Assembly (NCBI RefSeq): GCF_900104695.1 | Contig: NZ_FNSW01000001.1 | Span: forward strand, 2,356,001 to 2,420,000 | Direction of reading: 5' to 3' | Source: Paenibacillus sp. GP183 | GTDB lineage: Bacteria > Bacillota > Bacilli > Paenibacillales > NBRC-103111 | Length of the DNA: 64,000 nucleotides | In this document: positions 34,993 to 42,834 of the stretch, piece after piece | Position numbering within the stretch: the first letter of the stretch is position 1 | Layout of the letters: every line of letters starts with the position of its first letter | Translations under genes and position numbers: made by a program | The notes under the pieces: generated by a model | What the model saw: only the letters and a program-made list of their open reading frames with translations | The model's database searches: none | Told to the model about the DNA's origin: nothing

Positions 34993-35457
34993 TTAGGTAA
35001 GTCCCTTAAAGTCTGTTTGCCGCAATCCTTCATACAATAAAATCGCTACTGAGTTGGATAAATTCAGCGACCTCACGGCATCGGACATCGGCAGCCTTAG
35101 CAGCGTATCCGGATTAGCCCGGAGCAGCTCTTCAGGCAATCCTTGGGTCTCCTTGCCAAATACAAAGAAATCACCATCTTGAAAAGTGAAATCCGAATAT
35201 CGTTTTGTCGCCTTGGTAGACGCAAGGAAAAAACGGTGACCCGCATATAGCGCCTGCACTTCCGCGAATGAATCATAATAATCCAGCTTGACGGAATGCC
35301 AATAATCCAGACCAGCCCGCTTAAGCGTCCTGTCATCCGTATCAAATCCAAGCGGTCGGACCAAATGCAAATGCGTTCCTGTTGCCGCACACGTCCTGGA
35401 GATATTCCCCGTATTCGCCGGAATCTCTGGTTCAACTAAAACAATATGAAAGGCCAT
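34993..35457 (-). CDS. trmL: tRNA (cytidine/uridine 34-2'-O)-methyltransferase
   Basis: 154-residue SPOUT methyltransferase that 2'-O-methylates wobble position 34 of tRNA-Leu using SAM. It has the family length and motifs: NTGNISRTCAATG near the N-terminus, FGKETQGLP and RSLNLSNSVAILLYE forming the knotted SAM site. The ATG at 35457 follows CGAGGTGA. It is monocistronic. Confidence 0.94.
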   Translation of the reverse strand: MAFHIVLVEPEIPANTGNISRTCAATGTHLHLVRPLGFDTDDRTLKRAGLDYWHSVKLDYYDSFAEVQALYAGHRFFLASTKATKRYSDFTFQDGDFFVFGKETQGLPEELLRANPDTLLRLPMSDAVRSLNLSNSVAILLYEGLRQTDFKGLT

Positions 35458-35618
35458 AATCTATCATTCACCTCGGGTTATTCTATGATCAACTTGAACA
35501 GAGCTCCATTTGATGATTCCGCTCAATTTTAACACTCGTTTTACTTTATCTTAATATGTCGTTGATAGAATCTTGCGATAATAAGTATATCTTCCCCCTA
35601 AAGGAGCTGACTATCGCA

Positions 35619-36332
35619 ATGAAGAAGAAAATTTTAGTCGTAGATGATGAACCTTCAATCTCCATGCTGATCGAGTTTAATTTAAAGCTTGCCGGCTACG
35701 AGGTGCATTGCGTATATGATGGAGAGGCCGTATTTGAAGCTATCCAATCATTTCGGCCCGATTTGATTATTCTCGATTTGATGCTGCCCAAAATGGATGG
35801 TTTCCAGGTTTGTCGGAAGCTGCGCTCACAGAACAATTTGGTGCCCATTATCATGCTGACCGCCATGCAAGATCTCTCTGACAAAATCGCGGGCCTGGAT
35901 AACGGCGCCGATGATTATATGACCAAGCCCTTCAGCCCTCAAGAGCTGATTTCCCGGATTCAAGCCATTATACGAAGAATTCAAACATTGCCATCCTCCA
36001 GTGAAATTAACCCGATCCACATTGGCCAAATCTCGGTACAACCCGATCAGCGCGAGGTTTCCATGAATGGGGACCCGATCGAGCTGACGCCTAAGGAATT
36101 TGAGCTTTTGCTCTTCTTGTGCAAGCATCGCGGCAAAGTGCTAAGCCGACAACAGCTGCTGCACGGGGTGTGGGATTATCATTTCCTCGGTGACACGCGA
36201 ATCGTCGATGTGCACATTTCTCATTTGCGCGACAAAATCGAGAACAACGCACGCAATCCTGAATATATAGTTACTATTCGGAACGTTGGCTACAAACTGA
36301 CTGAACCTGTAGCGAAAGAATCCTATGCTTGA
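35619..36332 (+). CDS. OmpR-family response regulator (orphan)
   Basis: 237 residues. The receiver domain (about 1-118) has the acidic pair VDDE, the phosphoacceptor Asp in LIILDLMLP and Lys in TKPFSP. A winged-helix output domain (about 130-230) has LTPKEFELLLFLCKHRGKVL and VDVHISHLRDKIE. No histidine kinase lies next to it. The ATG at 35619 follows AAGGAG; upstream codons in frame from 35556 precede that site. A terminator follows. The output target is unknown. Confidence 0.93.
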   Translation: MKKKILVVDDEPSISMLIEFNLKLAGYEVHCVYDGEAVFEAIQSFRPDLIILDLMLPKMDGFQVCRKLRSQNNLVPIIMLTAMQDLSDKIAGLDNGADDYMTKPFSPQELISRIQAIIRRIQTLPSSSEINPIHIGQISVQPDQREVSMNGDPIELTPKEFELLLFLCKHRGKVLSRQQLLHGVWDYHFLGDTRIVDVHISHLRDKIENNARNPEYIVTIRNVGYKLTEPVAKESYA

Positions 36333-36362
36333 CCATCTCCGCTTACTCCTGACTATCCGATA

Positions 36363-36392
36363 AAAATAGGTGCCTATGCGGTGCCTATTTTT
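36363..36392 (+). terminator. Rho-independent terminator
   Basis: AATAGGTGCC pairs with GGTGCCTATT, with two G-T pairs, followed by eight T. It follows the orphan response regulator. Confidence 0.82.
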
Positions 36393-36453
36393 TTGTGTTC
36401 AAAAAACCTCAGTATCCGCACATGGCTTCAACCAAGGTTTATTTCAAGCTATA

Positions 36454-37542
36454 TCAGCTGTTACGATGCTGGAAATCTACCATAAAGTCGGCAAGGGCCT
36501 TACAGGATTCGTAAGGTACCGCATTGTAGGTGGAGGCTCTTAATCCGCCTACGCTGCGATGGCCTTTCAGACCAACGAAACCGTTTTGTTCCGATTCCTT
36601 TACAAATTTCTTCTCCAGCTCCTCATCCTGCAAACGGAAAGTAATATTCATCATCGAACGGCTTCCCTGATCGACAGGACCACGGTAGAAACCGCCGCTT
36701 TGATCGATTGCGTTATAGATGAGAGCTGTTTTCTTACGGTTTATTTGCTCAAGTACGGTTAGACCGCCCTGCTCTTTGATCCATTTTAACACCAGATTCA
36801 CCATGTAAACGGAATACGCGGGAGGTGTATTATACAGGGAATTGTTCTTTGCATGTATGTCATAGCGCAGCATGGTAGGGATATTCTTCGGCAGATCCTG
36901 CAGCATGTCGTCTTTGAGAATGACAACCGTTACCCCGGAAGGTCCCAGATTCTTTTGCGCTCCAGCGTAAATCATGGAAAATTGGGAGACATCGACCGGA
37001 CGGCTCAGGATATCACTGGACATATCCGCAATCAATGGGACGTTTCCGGTGTCCGGGAAGCTTTGAAACTGCGCTCCCTCAATTGTTTCATTAGAAGTAA
37101 GATGTAAATAGGCTGCATGGGGATCAATCTTAATATCGCGAAGATCAGGGATTTTCATAAATTTATCTGCTTCCGAGCTTGCCGCAATGATGGTTTCCCC
37201 GAATAATTGAGCTTCTTTGACTGCCTTTTCGGCCCATGCTCCAGTAAGCACATAGCTTGCCGATTTTCCTGCACGAAGAAAGTTCATCGGTATCATGGCA
37301 AATTGCGTGCTGGCTCCGCCCTGCAGGAACAGCACTTGATACCCGTCCGGAATGCCAAACAATTCTTTCAGCAGCTGCTGGGTCTCATCATTCACCCTTT
37401 CATAATGAGTACTGCGGTGTGAAATTTCCATCAGCGACATGCCAATTCCTTGATATTCCACTAGCTCCTCTTGCGCTTTCTGCAATACCTCAAGCGGCAG
37501 CGCCGCAGGTCCTGCATTAAAATTGTACGCCCGATTTCCCAT
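36454..37542 (-). CDS. serC: Phosphoserine aminotransferase
   Basis: 362 residues, PLP-dependent. Converts 3-phosphohydroxypyruvate and glutamate to phosphoserine in serine biosynthesis. FNAGPAALPLEVLQ at the start, MEISHRS, LFLQGGAST and the PLP Lys in YAGAQKNLGPSG are diagnostic; the C-terminus ends GGLRASTYNAVPYE. The ATG at 37542 follows AGAGGTGGG. It is divergent from thpR, with repeat copy 2 in the intergenic gap. Confidence 0.96.
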   Translation of the reverse strand: MGNRAYNFNAGPAALPLEVLQKAQEELVEYQGIGMSLMEISHRSTHYERVNDETQQLLKELFGIPDGYQVLFLQGGASTQFAMIPMNFLRAGKSASYVLTGAWAEKAVKEAQLFGETIIAASSEADKFMKIPDLRDIKIDPHAAYLHLTSNETIEGAQFQSFPDTGNVPLIADMSSDILSRPVDVSQFSMIYAGAQKNLGPSGVTVVILKDDMLQDLPKNIPTMLRYDIHAKNNSLYNTPPAYSVYMVNLVLKWIKEQGGLTVLEQINRKKTALIYNAIDQSGGFYRGPVDQGSRSMMNITFRLQDEELEKKFVKESEQNGFVGLKGHRSVGGLRASTYNAVPYESCKALADFMVDFQHRNS

Positions 37543-37654
37543 GTTTGACCCACCTCTGCATATTTGTAATATGGCTATGATAGCAAGATTCGCTGGATGC
37601 ATCAAGTAAAACCTGTTGTGGCAATGCTAAAAGCATTAACTTTTTAAATATTGC

Positions 37655-37752
37655 AAGGATAAACGGCTGCTCCGTCCTTAGAGACGAGAGCGTTTGTCAA
37701 GGTTGATGCGAAGCAAGAGAAGTTTCGAAAAACTTATACTTTTTTTATCAAC
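37655..37752 (+). repeat. Dispersed two-hairpin repeat, copy 2
   Basis: Same element as at 3555, here between divergent serC and thpR. The inner 3 bp stem is CTC/GAG (37670-37672 with 37688-37690) instead of CGC/GCG, so its middle pair changes on both sides and stays paired. The outer stem GATAAACG/CGTTTGTC is identical. Hairpin 2 has loop CGAA and one mismatch, and the element ends at ATCAAC just before the thpR ribosome binding site. Confidence 0.85.
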
Positions 37753-37771
37753 TGAAAAGGAGTACTCTCTT

Positions 37772-38365
37772 ATGCAGTCTTATTCCAGCTCGACTTACAG
37801 GATCTTTGTCGGCATTGCCCTGCCTGATGATCTGCAGGGCCATCTTCAAGACTGGGTGGCCGAGGCTCGCACGGCCCTGCCGTTTCAAAAGTGGACGCAT
37901 CCGCAGGACGTCCACGTGACCTTGCAGTTCCTCGGCGACTCCTCGCCCGAGGCTGCACTTGCGCTCAGCGCCGACCTGCGCCAGCTCGCTCAAGACGCGG
38001 CGGCGCTGCAGCTGCGCGTCGCCGGGCTTGGCACATTCGGCGCACCTGCGGCGCCGAATGTGCTCTGGGCGGGCCTCGCCGGCGACCTGGACGTGCTGAG
38101 CGCGCTCCAGGCCCAGGTCGAACGCGTCAGCGCCCGCCACGGGTTTCAGGCCGAAGCGCGAGCTTATCGGCCGCACTTGACCTTGGCCCGCCGTGCACGC
38201 GGGCCTGTGACTCGCGCCGCGCTGGATGCGGCGGCGCTGACCATGGGCGTCGAGGCCGAGTGGCTCGTACAGGACATCGTCCTGTACAGGAGCCACATGG
38301 GCCGGAAGCCGGCGTACGAGCCGCTAGGCGTGCACCCGCTGGGAGAGGCGGGGGCACGCGCGTGA
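37772..38365 (+). CDS. thpR: RNA 2',3'-cyclic phosphodiesterase
   Basis: 197-residue 2H phosphoesterase of the LigT/ThpR family. Both catalytic HxTx motifs are present: DVHVTLQFLG and RPHLTLARR. The family opens 2',3'-cyclic phosphates on RNA ends and has weak 2'-5' ligase activity. The ATG at 37772 follows AAAAGGAG at eight bases; a longer open frame from 37694 runs through repeat copy 2 and is not the start. From about 37850 the gene is far GC-richer than its surroundings. Confidence 0.93.
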   Translation: MQSYSSSTYRIFVGIALPDDLQGHLQDWVAEARTALPFQKWTHPQDVHVTLQFLGDSSPEAALALSADLRQLAQDAAALQLRVAGLGTFGAPAAPNVLWAGLAGDLDVLSALQAQVERVSARHGFQAEARAYRPHLTLARRARGPVTRAALDAAALTMGVEAEWLVQDIVLYRSHMGRKPAYEPLGVHPLGEAGARA

Positions 38366-38446
38366 GAGGCTCGGATAACTCCTCTCTTTTGTGCACCTTC
38401 CGTGCTGCATTTTTGTTTATCTACGCCAATGTGCTTTCCGTATGCA

Positions 38447-38992
38447 TCACTTCACTATAAAAGCCGTCAACCCGCTAAAGATCCCTACCATCTCATCCAG
38501 CTTCATGCGAACTAGCCCGCTGGTAGAAGGACATACGAATTCTACAACACCCGGGGTTACAGGATCGAGCTGCTGTCCCCATCCGATCTTGCGTTTACCG
38601 CTATATTGCTCATAAACACCCTTCCCCACAAAACAAGCCACTTTCGGCCGATACTGCTCTATTTTATGCCGGAGCTCTACCCGTCCTGCCCTATATTCTT
38701 CCTTCGAAATCTCATCTGCTGCAATAGTCGGTCTGGCAACAATATTCGTAAAGCCATACCCCAGCCTCAGCACTTCACTGTCCTCCTCAGGTCGATACAA
38801 TCTAGGGGTTAATCCAGCCAGATAAATGGCTTTCCAAAACCGATTGGTCGGATTCGCATAATGATGGCCAGTCTCCCAGGAACGGATACTTGGATTATAC
38901 CCAATGAACAAAATCAGCAAATCCTTGCTCAAATGATCCGTTATCGGTCCCATTACATTCACTCTTTCCAGACTAAAGTTGTCCTCGATCAT
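38447..38992 (-). CDS. mug: Mismatch-specific DNA glycosylase, Mug family
   Basis: 181 residues with the Mug/TDG uracil-glycosylase fold, which removes U or T opposite G and related lesions. LFIGYNPSIRSWETGHHYAN holds the catalytic Asn motif, followed by NRFWKAIYLAGLTPRL and GYGFTNIVARPT, all typical. The start is uncertain: the first ATG (38992) has a weak site, while a GTG at 38962 follows GGAAAGA and would give a family-like N-terminus (MGPITDHL nearby). Confidence 0.88.
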   Translation of the reverse strand: MIEDNFSLERVNVMGPITDHLSKDLLILFIGYNPSIRSWETGHHYANPTNRFWKAIYLAGLTPRLYRPEEDSEVLRLGYGFTNIVARPTIAADEISKEEYRAGRVELRHKIEQYRPKVACFVGKGVYEQYSGKRKIGWGQQLDPVTPGVVEFVCPSTSGLVRMKLDEMVGIFSGLTAFIVK

Positions 38993-39085
38993 GACCTATT
39001 TTACCATCTGCTGCAATCCCATGCTAATATATCCCTCTTATCTTGTGCGCTTCTCCTCCTGTTTAGAATTATTTTAATCAGTGGA

Positions 39086-39114
39086 TTGATATTATAAATT
39101 TTACCAGTTATAAT
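39086..39114 (+). promoter_or_regulatory. Sigma-A promoter of the SDR/QueA-like operon
   Basis: TTGATA (39086-39091) and TATAAT (39109-39114) are separated by 17 bases, about 74 bases ahead of the SDR start. Confidence 0.82.
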
Positions 39115-39187
39115 ACAAACATAACATACATTATTGTTTAAAAAGTATGGACCACTTCTTACTTTATGAAAACGGAGAGTGTTTACT

Positions 39188-39913
39188 ATGGCAAAAGACG
39201 CTGCGCAAGTAGTCATGATTACCGGAGCCTCAAAAGGCCTGGGCAAAGCCTTGACTCAGGCATTCGCTAAGCAAGGAGCCACACTCGCAATCTGCGCTCG
39301 AGGTCTGGAAGATCTAAATCTAGTTAAAGAGGAAGCTCTGTCACTTGGTGCGGACAAAGTTCTTGCTATCTCCGCGGACATATCTAAAGCGAGGGATGTA
39401 GAGGGTTTTGTGGCGACGGCCGAAGACGCTTTTGGACGCATTGATGTTTTGATTAACAACGCTTCGATACTTGGGCTAAGCCCCATCCCCTATTTGCTGG
39501 ATTACCCGGAGGAGGATTTTGCTGAGGTTCTGCGTGTGAATGCGGTTGGGACGTTCCTTGTTACACGCCGGGTTATCTCCGGAATGCTTCAGCGAGGCAG
39601 CGGATCCGTCATCAATTTGACTTCCGAAGCGGGAAACGTTGGGTACGCGGGCTGGGGAGCTTATGGGATATCCAAATTTGCCGTGGAGGGCATGACGCAA
39701 ACTTGGGCCGCTGAGGTAAAAGGGACAGGAGTTCGAGTAAATATGGTTGATCCGGGAGAAATGGATACTGAGATGCATGCCCTAGCCGTTCCTGATTGCG
39801 ATTACGAACTGGGTGATCCAAAGGATTCTGTAGATGTTTTCCTCTATTTGGCTTCAAGTGAAGCTAAGGAACTCAATGGACAGCGCTTCAACGCACAGGA
39901 ATTCACACGTTAA
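39188..39913 (+). CDS. Short-chain dehydrogenase/reductase
   Basis: About 241 residues, classical SDR. It has TGASKGLG for NAD(P) binding, NNAS, the catalytic Ser in NLTSEAG and YGISK as the Tyr-x-x-x-Lys pair. The substrate is unknown. The ATG at 39188 follows ACGGAGAG. The gap to the QueA-like gene is 15 bases, including that gene's ribosome binding site, so they form an operon driven by the promoter at 39086. Confidence 0.9.
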   Translation: MAKDAAQVVMITGASKGLGKALTQAFAKQGATLAICARGLEDLNLVKEEALSLGADKVLAISADISKARDVEGFVATAEDAFGRIDVLINNASILGLSPIPYLLDYPEEDFAEVLRVNAVGTFLVTRRVISGMLQRGSGSVINLTSEAGNVGYAGWGAYGISKFAVEGMTQTWAAEVKGTGVRVNMVDPGEMDTEMHALAVPDCDYELGDPKDSVDVFLYLASSEAKELNGQRFNAQEFTR

Positions 39914-39928
39914 TAGGAGGTGTTTTTC

Positions 39929-40963
39929 ATGGCAGTAGACGCAATGACCTTTGAATTGCCTGAGGAATTAAACGCCAGTATGCCTCCTGAAAGACGAGGC
40001 GTGCGAAGAGATTTTGTTCGCATGATGGTTCTGAACCGCTTAACCGGTGAGATCAATCATACTCATTTTCATAAAATTAATGCGTTTTTGAATCCTGGCG
40101 ACGTCATCGTTCTCAATGCGAGCAGAACCATTCCCGCAGTATTGAAGGCGGAGTGGTGCCTTGCAGAAGCCGCTTGCAACCAAGTGGAGGTTCGACTGTC
40201 ACATAAAAAAGGGCCAGCAACATGGGAAGCTCTACTCGTTGATGCAGATGTTTCGATTGGAGGTATTCTGCATTTCTCTCCGACCCTTCAAGCCACTGTT
40301 ACCGAGAAGCAAACAGCACCGATATACACCTTGCATTTTTCAGCATGCGACAGTGAATTGTATGAACAAATTTATCAACTCGGCGAGCCTGTCAGGTATG
40401 AATATATTGGGCAGCCATGGAGCTTGGATTATTATCAGACGGTCTATGCCACAATGCCTGGATCCGTTGAAATGCCATCAGCTGGAAGAGCATTTAGTTG
40501 GGAGCTGCTGCTCAAGCTGCAAAATAGCGGCGTACAAATCGTCTACGTACAGCTTCACACCGGACTCAGCTATTTGTTAAAAAATGAATGGCAGCAAAGC
40601 CCTGAGCAAAATTTTGAGGAGTACATCGTTCCTGTAGATACGGTTCGTACTATTCTTGATGCCAAAGCCCGGGGTAACAAAATCTTAGCCGTAGGAACAA
40701 CAGTAGTCCGTGCACTGGAAACTTCCGCGAATGAGTTTGGGGAGCTGCGCCCCGGAACCGGCTGGACCAACCTGTATATCCATGCGGACTACCCGCTTAG
40801 AGTCGTGGATGCTCTCATTACCGGCTTTCATGAGCCGGAAGCTTCACACCTTGACCTTCTCTCAGCTTTTATCGATCGTCACCTGCTATCCAATGCGTAT
40901 AAGCAGGCGGTGGATCACCGCTATCTATGGCATGAATTCGGGGATATGAATTTAATCATCTGA
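39929..40963 (+). CDS. QueA-like S-adenosylmethionine:tRNA ribosyltransferase-isomerase paralogue
   Basis: About 344 residues. It aligns by eye along the QueA family: PPERRGVRRDFVRMMVLNR, FLNPGDVIVLNASRTIPAVL, YQTVYATMPGSVEMPSAG and VQLHTGLSYLL. Authentic QueA has AGLHFT and LHVGxGTF at the last two places; here they are AGRAFS and LHTGLSYL. QueA transfers the ribosyl part of SAM to a deazaguanine in tRNA, the penultimate step to queuosine. No other queuosine gene lies nearby, so a divergent role is possible. The ATG at 39929 follows TAGGAGG. Confidence 0.82.
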   Translation: MAVDAMTFELPEELNASMPPERRGVRRDFVRMMVLNRLTGEINHTHFHKINAFLNPGDVIVLNASRTIPAVLKAEWCLAEAACNQVEVRLSHKKGPATWEALLVDADVSIGGILHFSPTLQATVTEKQTAPIYTLHFSACDSELYEQIYQLGEPVRYEYIGQPWSLDYYQTVYATMPGSVEMPSAGRAFSWELLLKLQNSGVQIVYVQLHTGLSYLLKNEWQQSPEQNFEEYIVPVDTVRTILDAKARGNKILAVGTTVVRALETSANEFGELRPGTGWTNLYIHADYPLRVVDALITGFHEPEASHLDLLSAFIDRHLLSNAYKQAVDHRYLWHEFGDMNLII

Positions 40964-41007
40964 AAAAAGGCCAGCTATTCCCAGTAGATACCAATTACAT
41001 CAGTCCA

Positions 41008-41089
41008 GCCAGTCTTACCAATCCCACCGTTCCCATCATCCCGCGCCAATACAAGCCAGTCTATCATCTTCCCAACATGCACGCCAGTC
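41008..41089. repeat. Three GCCAGTC words in a gene-free gap
   Basis: GCCAGTC lies at 41008, 41055 and 41083 within a pyrimidine-rich gap between the QueA-like gene and the glnA terminator. No gene is visible here. Confidence 0.5.
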
Positions 41090-41116
41090 CCGCTTCCTGC
41101 AACTTTTCACAAAAAA

Positions 41117-41146
41117 AACCTCCCGAAAATAAAATTCGGGAGGTTT
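41117..41146 (-). terminator. glnA terminator
   Basis: AAACCTCCCGAA pairs with TTCGGGAGGTTT, with a T-run on the minus strand, 22 bases after the glnA stop. Confidence 0.9.
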
Positions 41147-41168
41147 ATTTCGTATGGATAATTACTGA

Positions 41169-42593
41169 TTAGCAATCAAAGTATAAAGCGTACTCGTGTG
41201 GGTGAATGCGGATCGCAACGGATTTGGTTTCACCGCGTTTGAATTCAACATAGTTATCGAGGAAGTCTTTAGTGAATACGCCGCCTTCCAACAAGAATTC
41301 GCTATCGGCTTCAAGCGCATCCAGTGCTTCGTCCAAAGATCCAGGAACGCTGCGGATTTCTGATTTTTCTTCATCGGACATTTCATAGATGTTCTTATCA
41401 AATGGACCATAACCCAAAGCGCGAGGGTCGATTTTCTTCTTGATTCCATCCAGACCAGCCATCAGCATAGCTGCGAAAGCAAGGTATGGGTTCGCTGTGG
41501 AATCCGGCGTACGGAACTCGATGCGGCAGCCTTTAGGTGTTACGGCAGCTACCGGGATACGAACCGCTGCGGAACGATTACCCTTGGAGAACACCAGGTT
41601 AACCGGCGCTTCATAACCAGGAACCAAACGTTTGAACGAGTTGGTGCTTGGGTTGGTAAGTGCGATCAATGCCGGAGCATGGTACAGGATACCGCCGATA
41701 TAATGAATCGCCAAATCACTAAGATTGGCATAAGCGCCTGCTTCATAAAACAGCGGCTCGCCATTGTTGAAGATCGACATATGCACATGCATGCCGCTTC
41801 CGTTATCACCAAACAATGGTTTCGGCATAAATGTCGCTACTTTACCATATTGTCTGGCTGTGTTGGCAACAATGTATTTGTATTTCATCAGGTTATCTGC
41901 CGTTTTAGTCAATGTGTCAAAGCGGAAATTAATTTCAGCCTGTCCGGCTGTAGCCACTTCATGGTGATGACGCTCGATGCGCATGCCTGTCTCAGCCAAC
42001 AAACGACACATTTCACTGCGGATGTCTTGCTGGGAATCAATAGGTTGAACCGGAACGTAACCAGCTTTCACTTGAATTTTGTTACCCAGGTTACCGCCTT
42101 CTTCTTTACGGCCTGTATTCCATACCGCTTCTTCGGAATCTACCTCGAAGTAGGATTTGTTTATGCCCGTTTCGAATCTCACATCATCAAAGATGAAGAA
42201 CTCGGATTCAGGAGCGAAATAAGCTGCTGTACCCACACCGGCAGTTTGCAAATAGGCTTCCGCTCTTTGTGCTACGCTTCGCGGATCACGATCATAAGCT
42301 TCGCCTTCCGGTGTAAAGATGTTGCACATAATTATAAGTGTAGAATGAGCAGTGAAAGGATCTACATAAGCCGTGTCCGGATCCGGCATCATGACCATGT
42401 CAGATTGTTCAATACCGCGGAAACCCGGGATGGATGAACCGTCAAAAGCAACACCGTTCTTGAACGTTTCTTCTTCGACCTCGGAAGCAGGTAAGGAAAT
42501 ATGCTGGGCTTTACCAGAAAGTCCCACAAAACGGAAATCCACCCACTCGATGTTTTTTTCCTTAATCAGGTTTAATACATTTTGAACTGACAT
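41169..42593 (-). CDS. glnA: Glutamine synthetase, GSI-beta-like
   Basis: 474 residues; makes glutamine from glutamate, ammonia and ATP. Catalytic parts are FDGSSIPGFRGIEQSDMVMM, APESEFFIFDDVRF, DNGSGMHVHMS and RIEFRTPDSTANPYL. It is longer than the usual Bacillus GlnA (about 444) and carries the internal segment (EEAVWNTGRKEEGGNLGNKI) and C-terminus (GGVFTKDFLDNYVEF) of the GSI-beta type found in proteobacteria. A Tyr in DKNIYEMSDEE lies at the adenylylation position. There is no glnR next door. The ATG at 42593 follows AGGAGG. Confidence 0.94.
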   Translation of the reverse strand: MSVQNVLNLIKEKNIEWVDFRFVGLSGKAQHISLPASEVEEETFKNGVAFDGSSIPGFRGIEQSDMVMMPDPDTAYVDPFTAHSTLIIMCNIFTPEGEAYDRDPRSVAQRAEAYLQTAGVGTAAYFAPESEFFIFDDVRFETGINKSYFEVDSEEAVWNTGRKEEGGNLGNKIQVKAGYVPVQPIDSQQDIRSEMCRLLAETGMRIERHHHEVATAGQAEINFRFDTLTKTADNLMKYKYIVANTARQYGKVATFMPKPLFGDNGSGMHVHMSIFNNGEPLFYEAGAYANLSDLAIHYIGGILYHAPALIALTNPSTNSFKRLVPGYEAPVNLVFSKGNRSAAVRIPVAAVTPKGCRIEFRTPDSTANPYLAFAAMLMAGLDGIKKKIDPRALGYGPFDKNIYEMSDEEKSEIRSVPGSLDEALDALEADSEFLLEGGVFTKDFLDNYVEFKRGETKSVAIRIHPHEYALYFDC

Positions 42594-42672
42594 TGAAAAT
42601 TTCCTCCTATTTCCGTACATTCTACTTAGTTTGCACGTTGATTGTTCTATTTTTTTCGTTTTCTTAGCACAT

Positions 42673-42702
42673 ATTATAAAGCTATTCACTTTGTAACGTC
42701 AA
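42673..42702 (-). promoter_or_regulatory. glnA promoter
   Basis: On the minus strand TTGACG (42702-42697) and TATAAT (42678-42673) with an 18-base spacer, about 80 bases ahead of the glnA start. Confidence 0.75.
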
Positions 42703-42778
42703 TACTTATGTCAGGTATTTCTTTGTTAAGTGTAAGCTATGCTCACACAATTGACAGATTTGTTAGCTTCAACACAAA

Positions 42779-42825
42779 AAAGCGACTTGTTTTCTCATTT
42801 TCAGAAAAAACATGTCACTTTTTCC
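42779..42825 (-). terminator. Probable aroF terminator
   Basis: On the minus strand an imperfect stem pairs AGTGAC with GTCGCT (one G-T) and TGTTTT with AAAACA, and ends in six T. It starts 10 bases after the aroF stop. Confidence 0.65.
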
Positions 42826-42834
42826 CATGTACGA

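Noticed and set aside
37891-38460. 189-codon frame overlapping thpR in another phase
   Set aside because: thpR has both HxTx motifs and a good ribosome binding site; this frame is an Arg/Ala-rich GC artefact.
42680-42720. GlnR operator in the glnA promoter
   Set aside because: TGT and ACA half-sites are present, but the spacing does not match the GlnR consensus.
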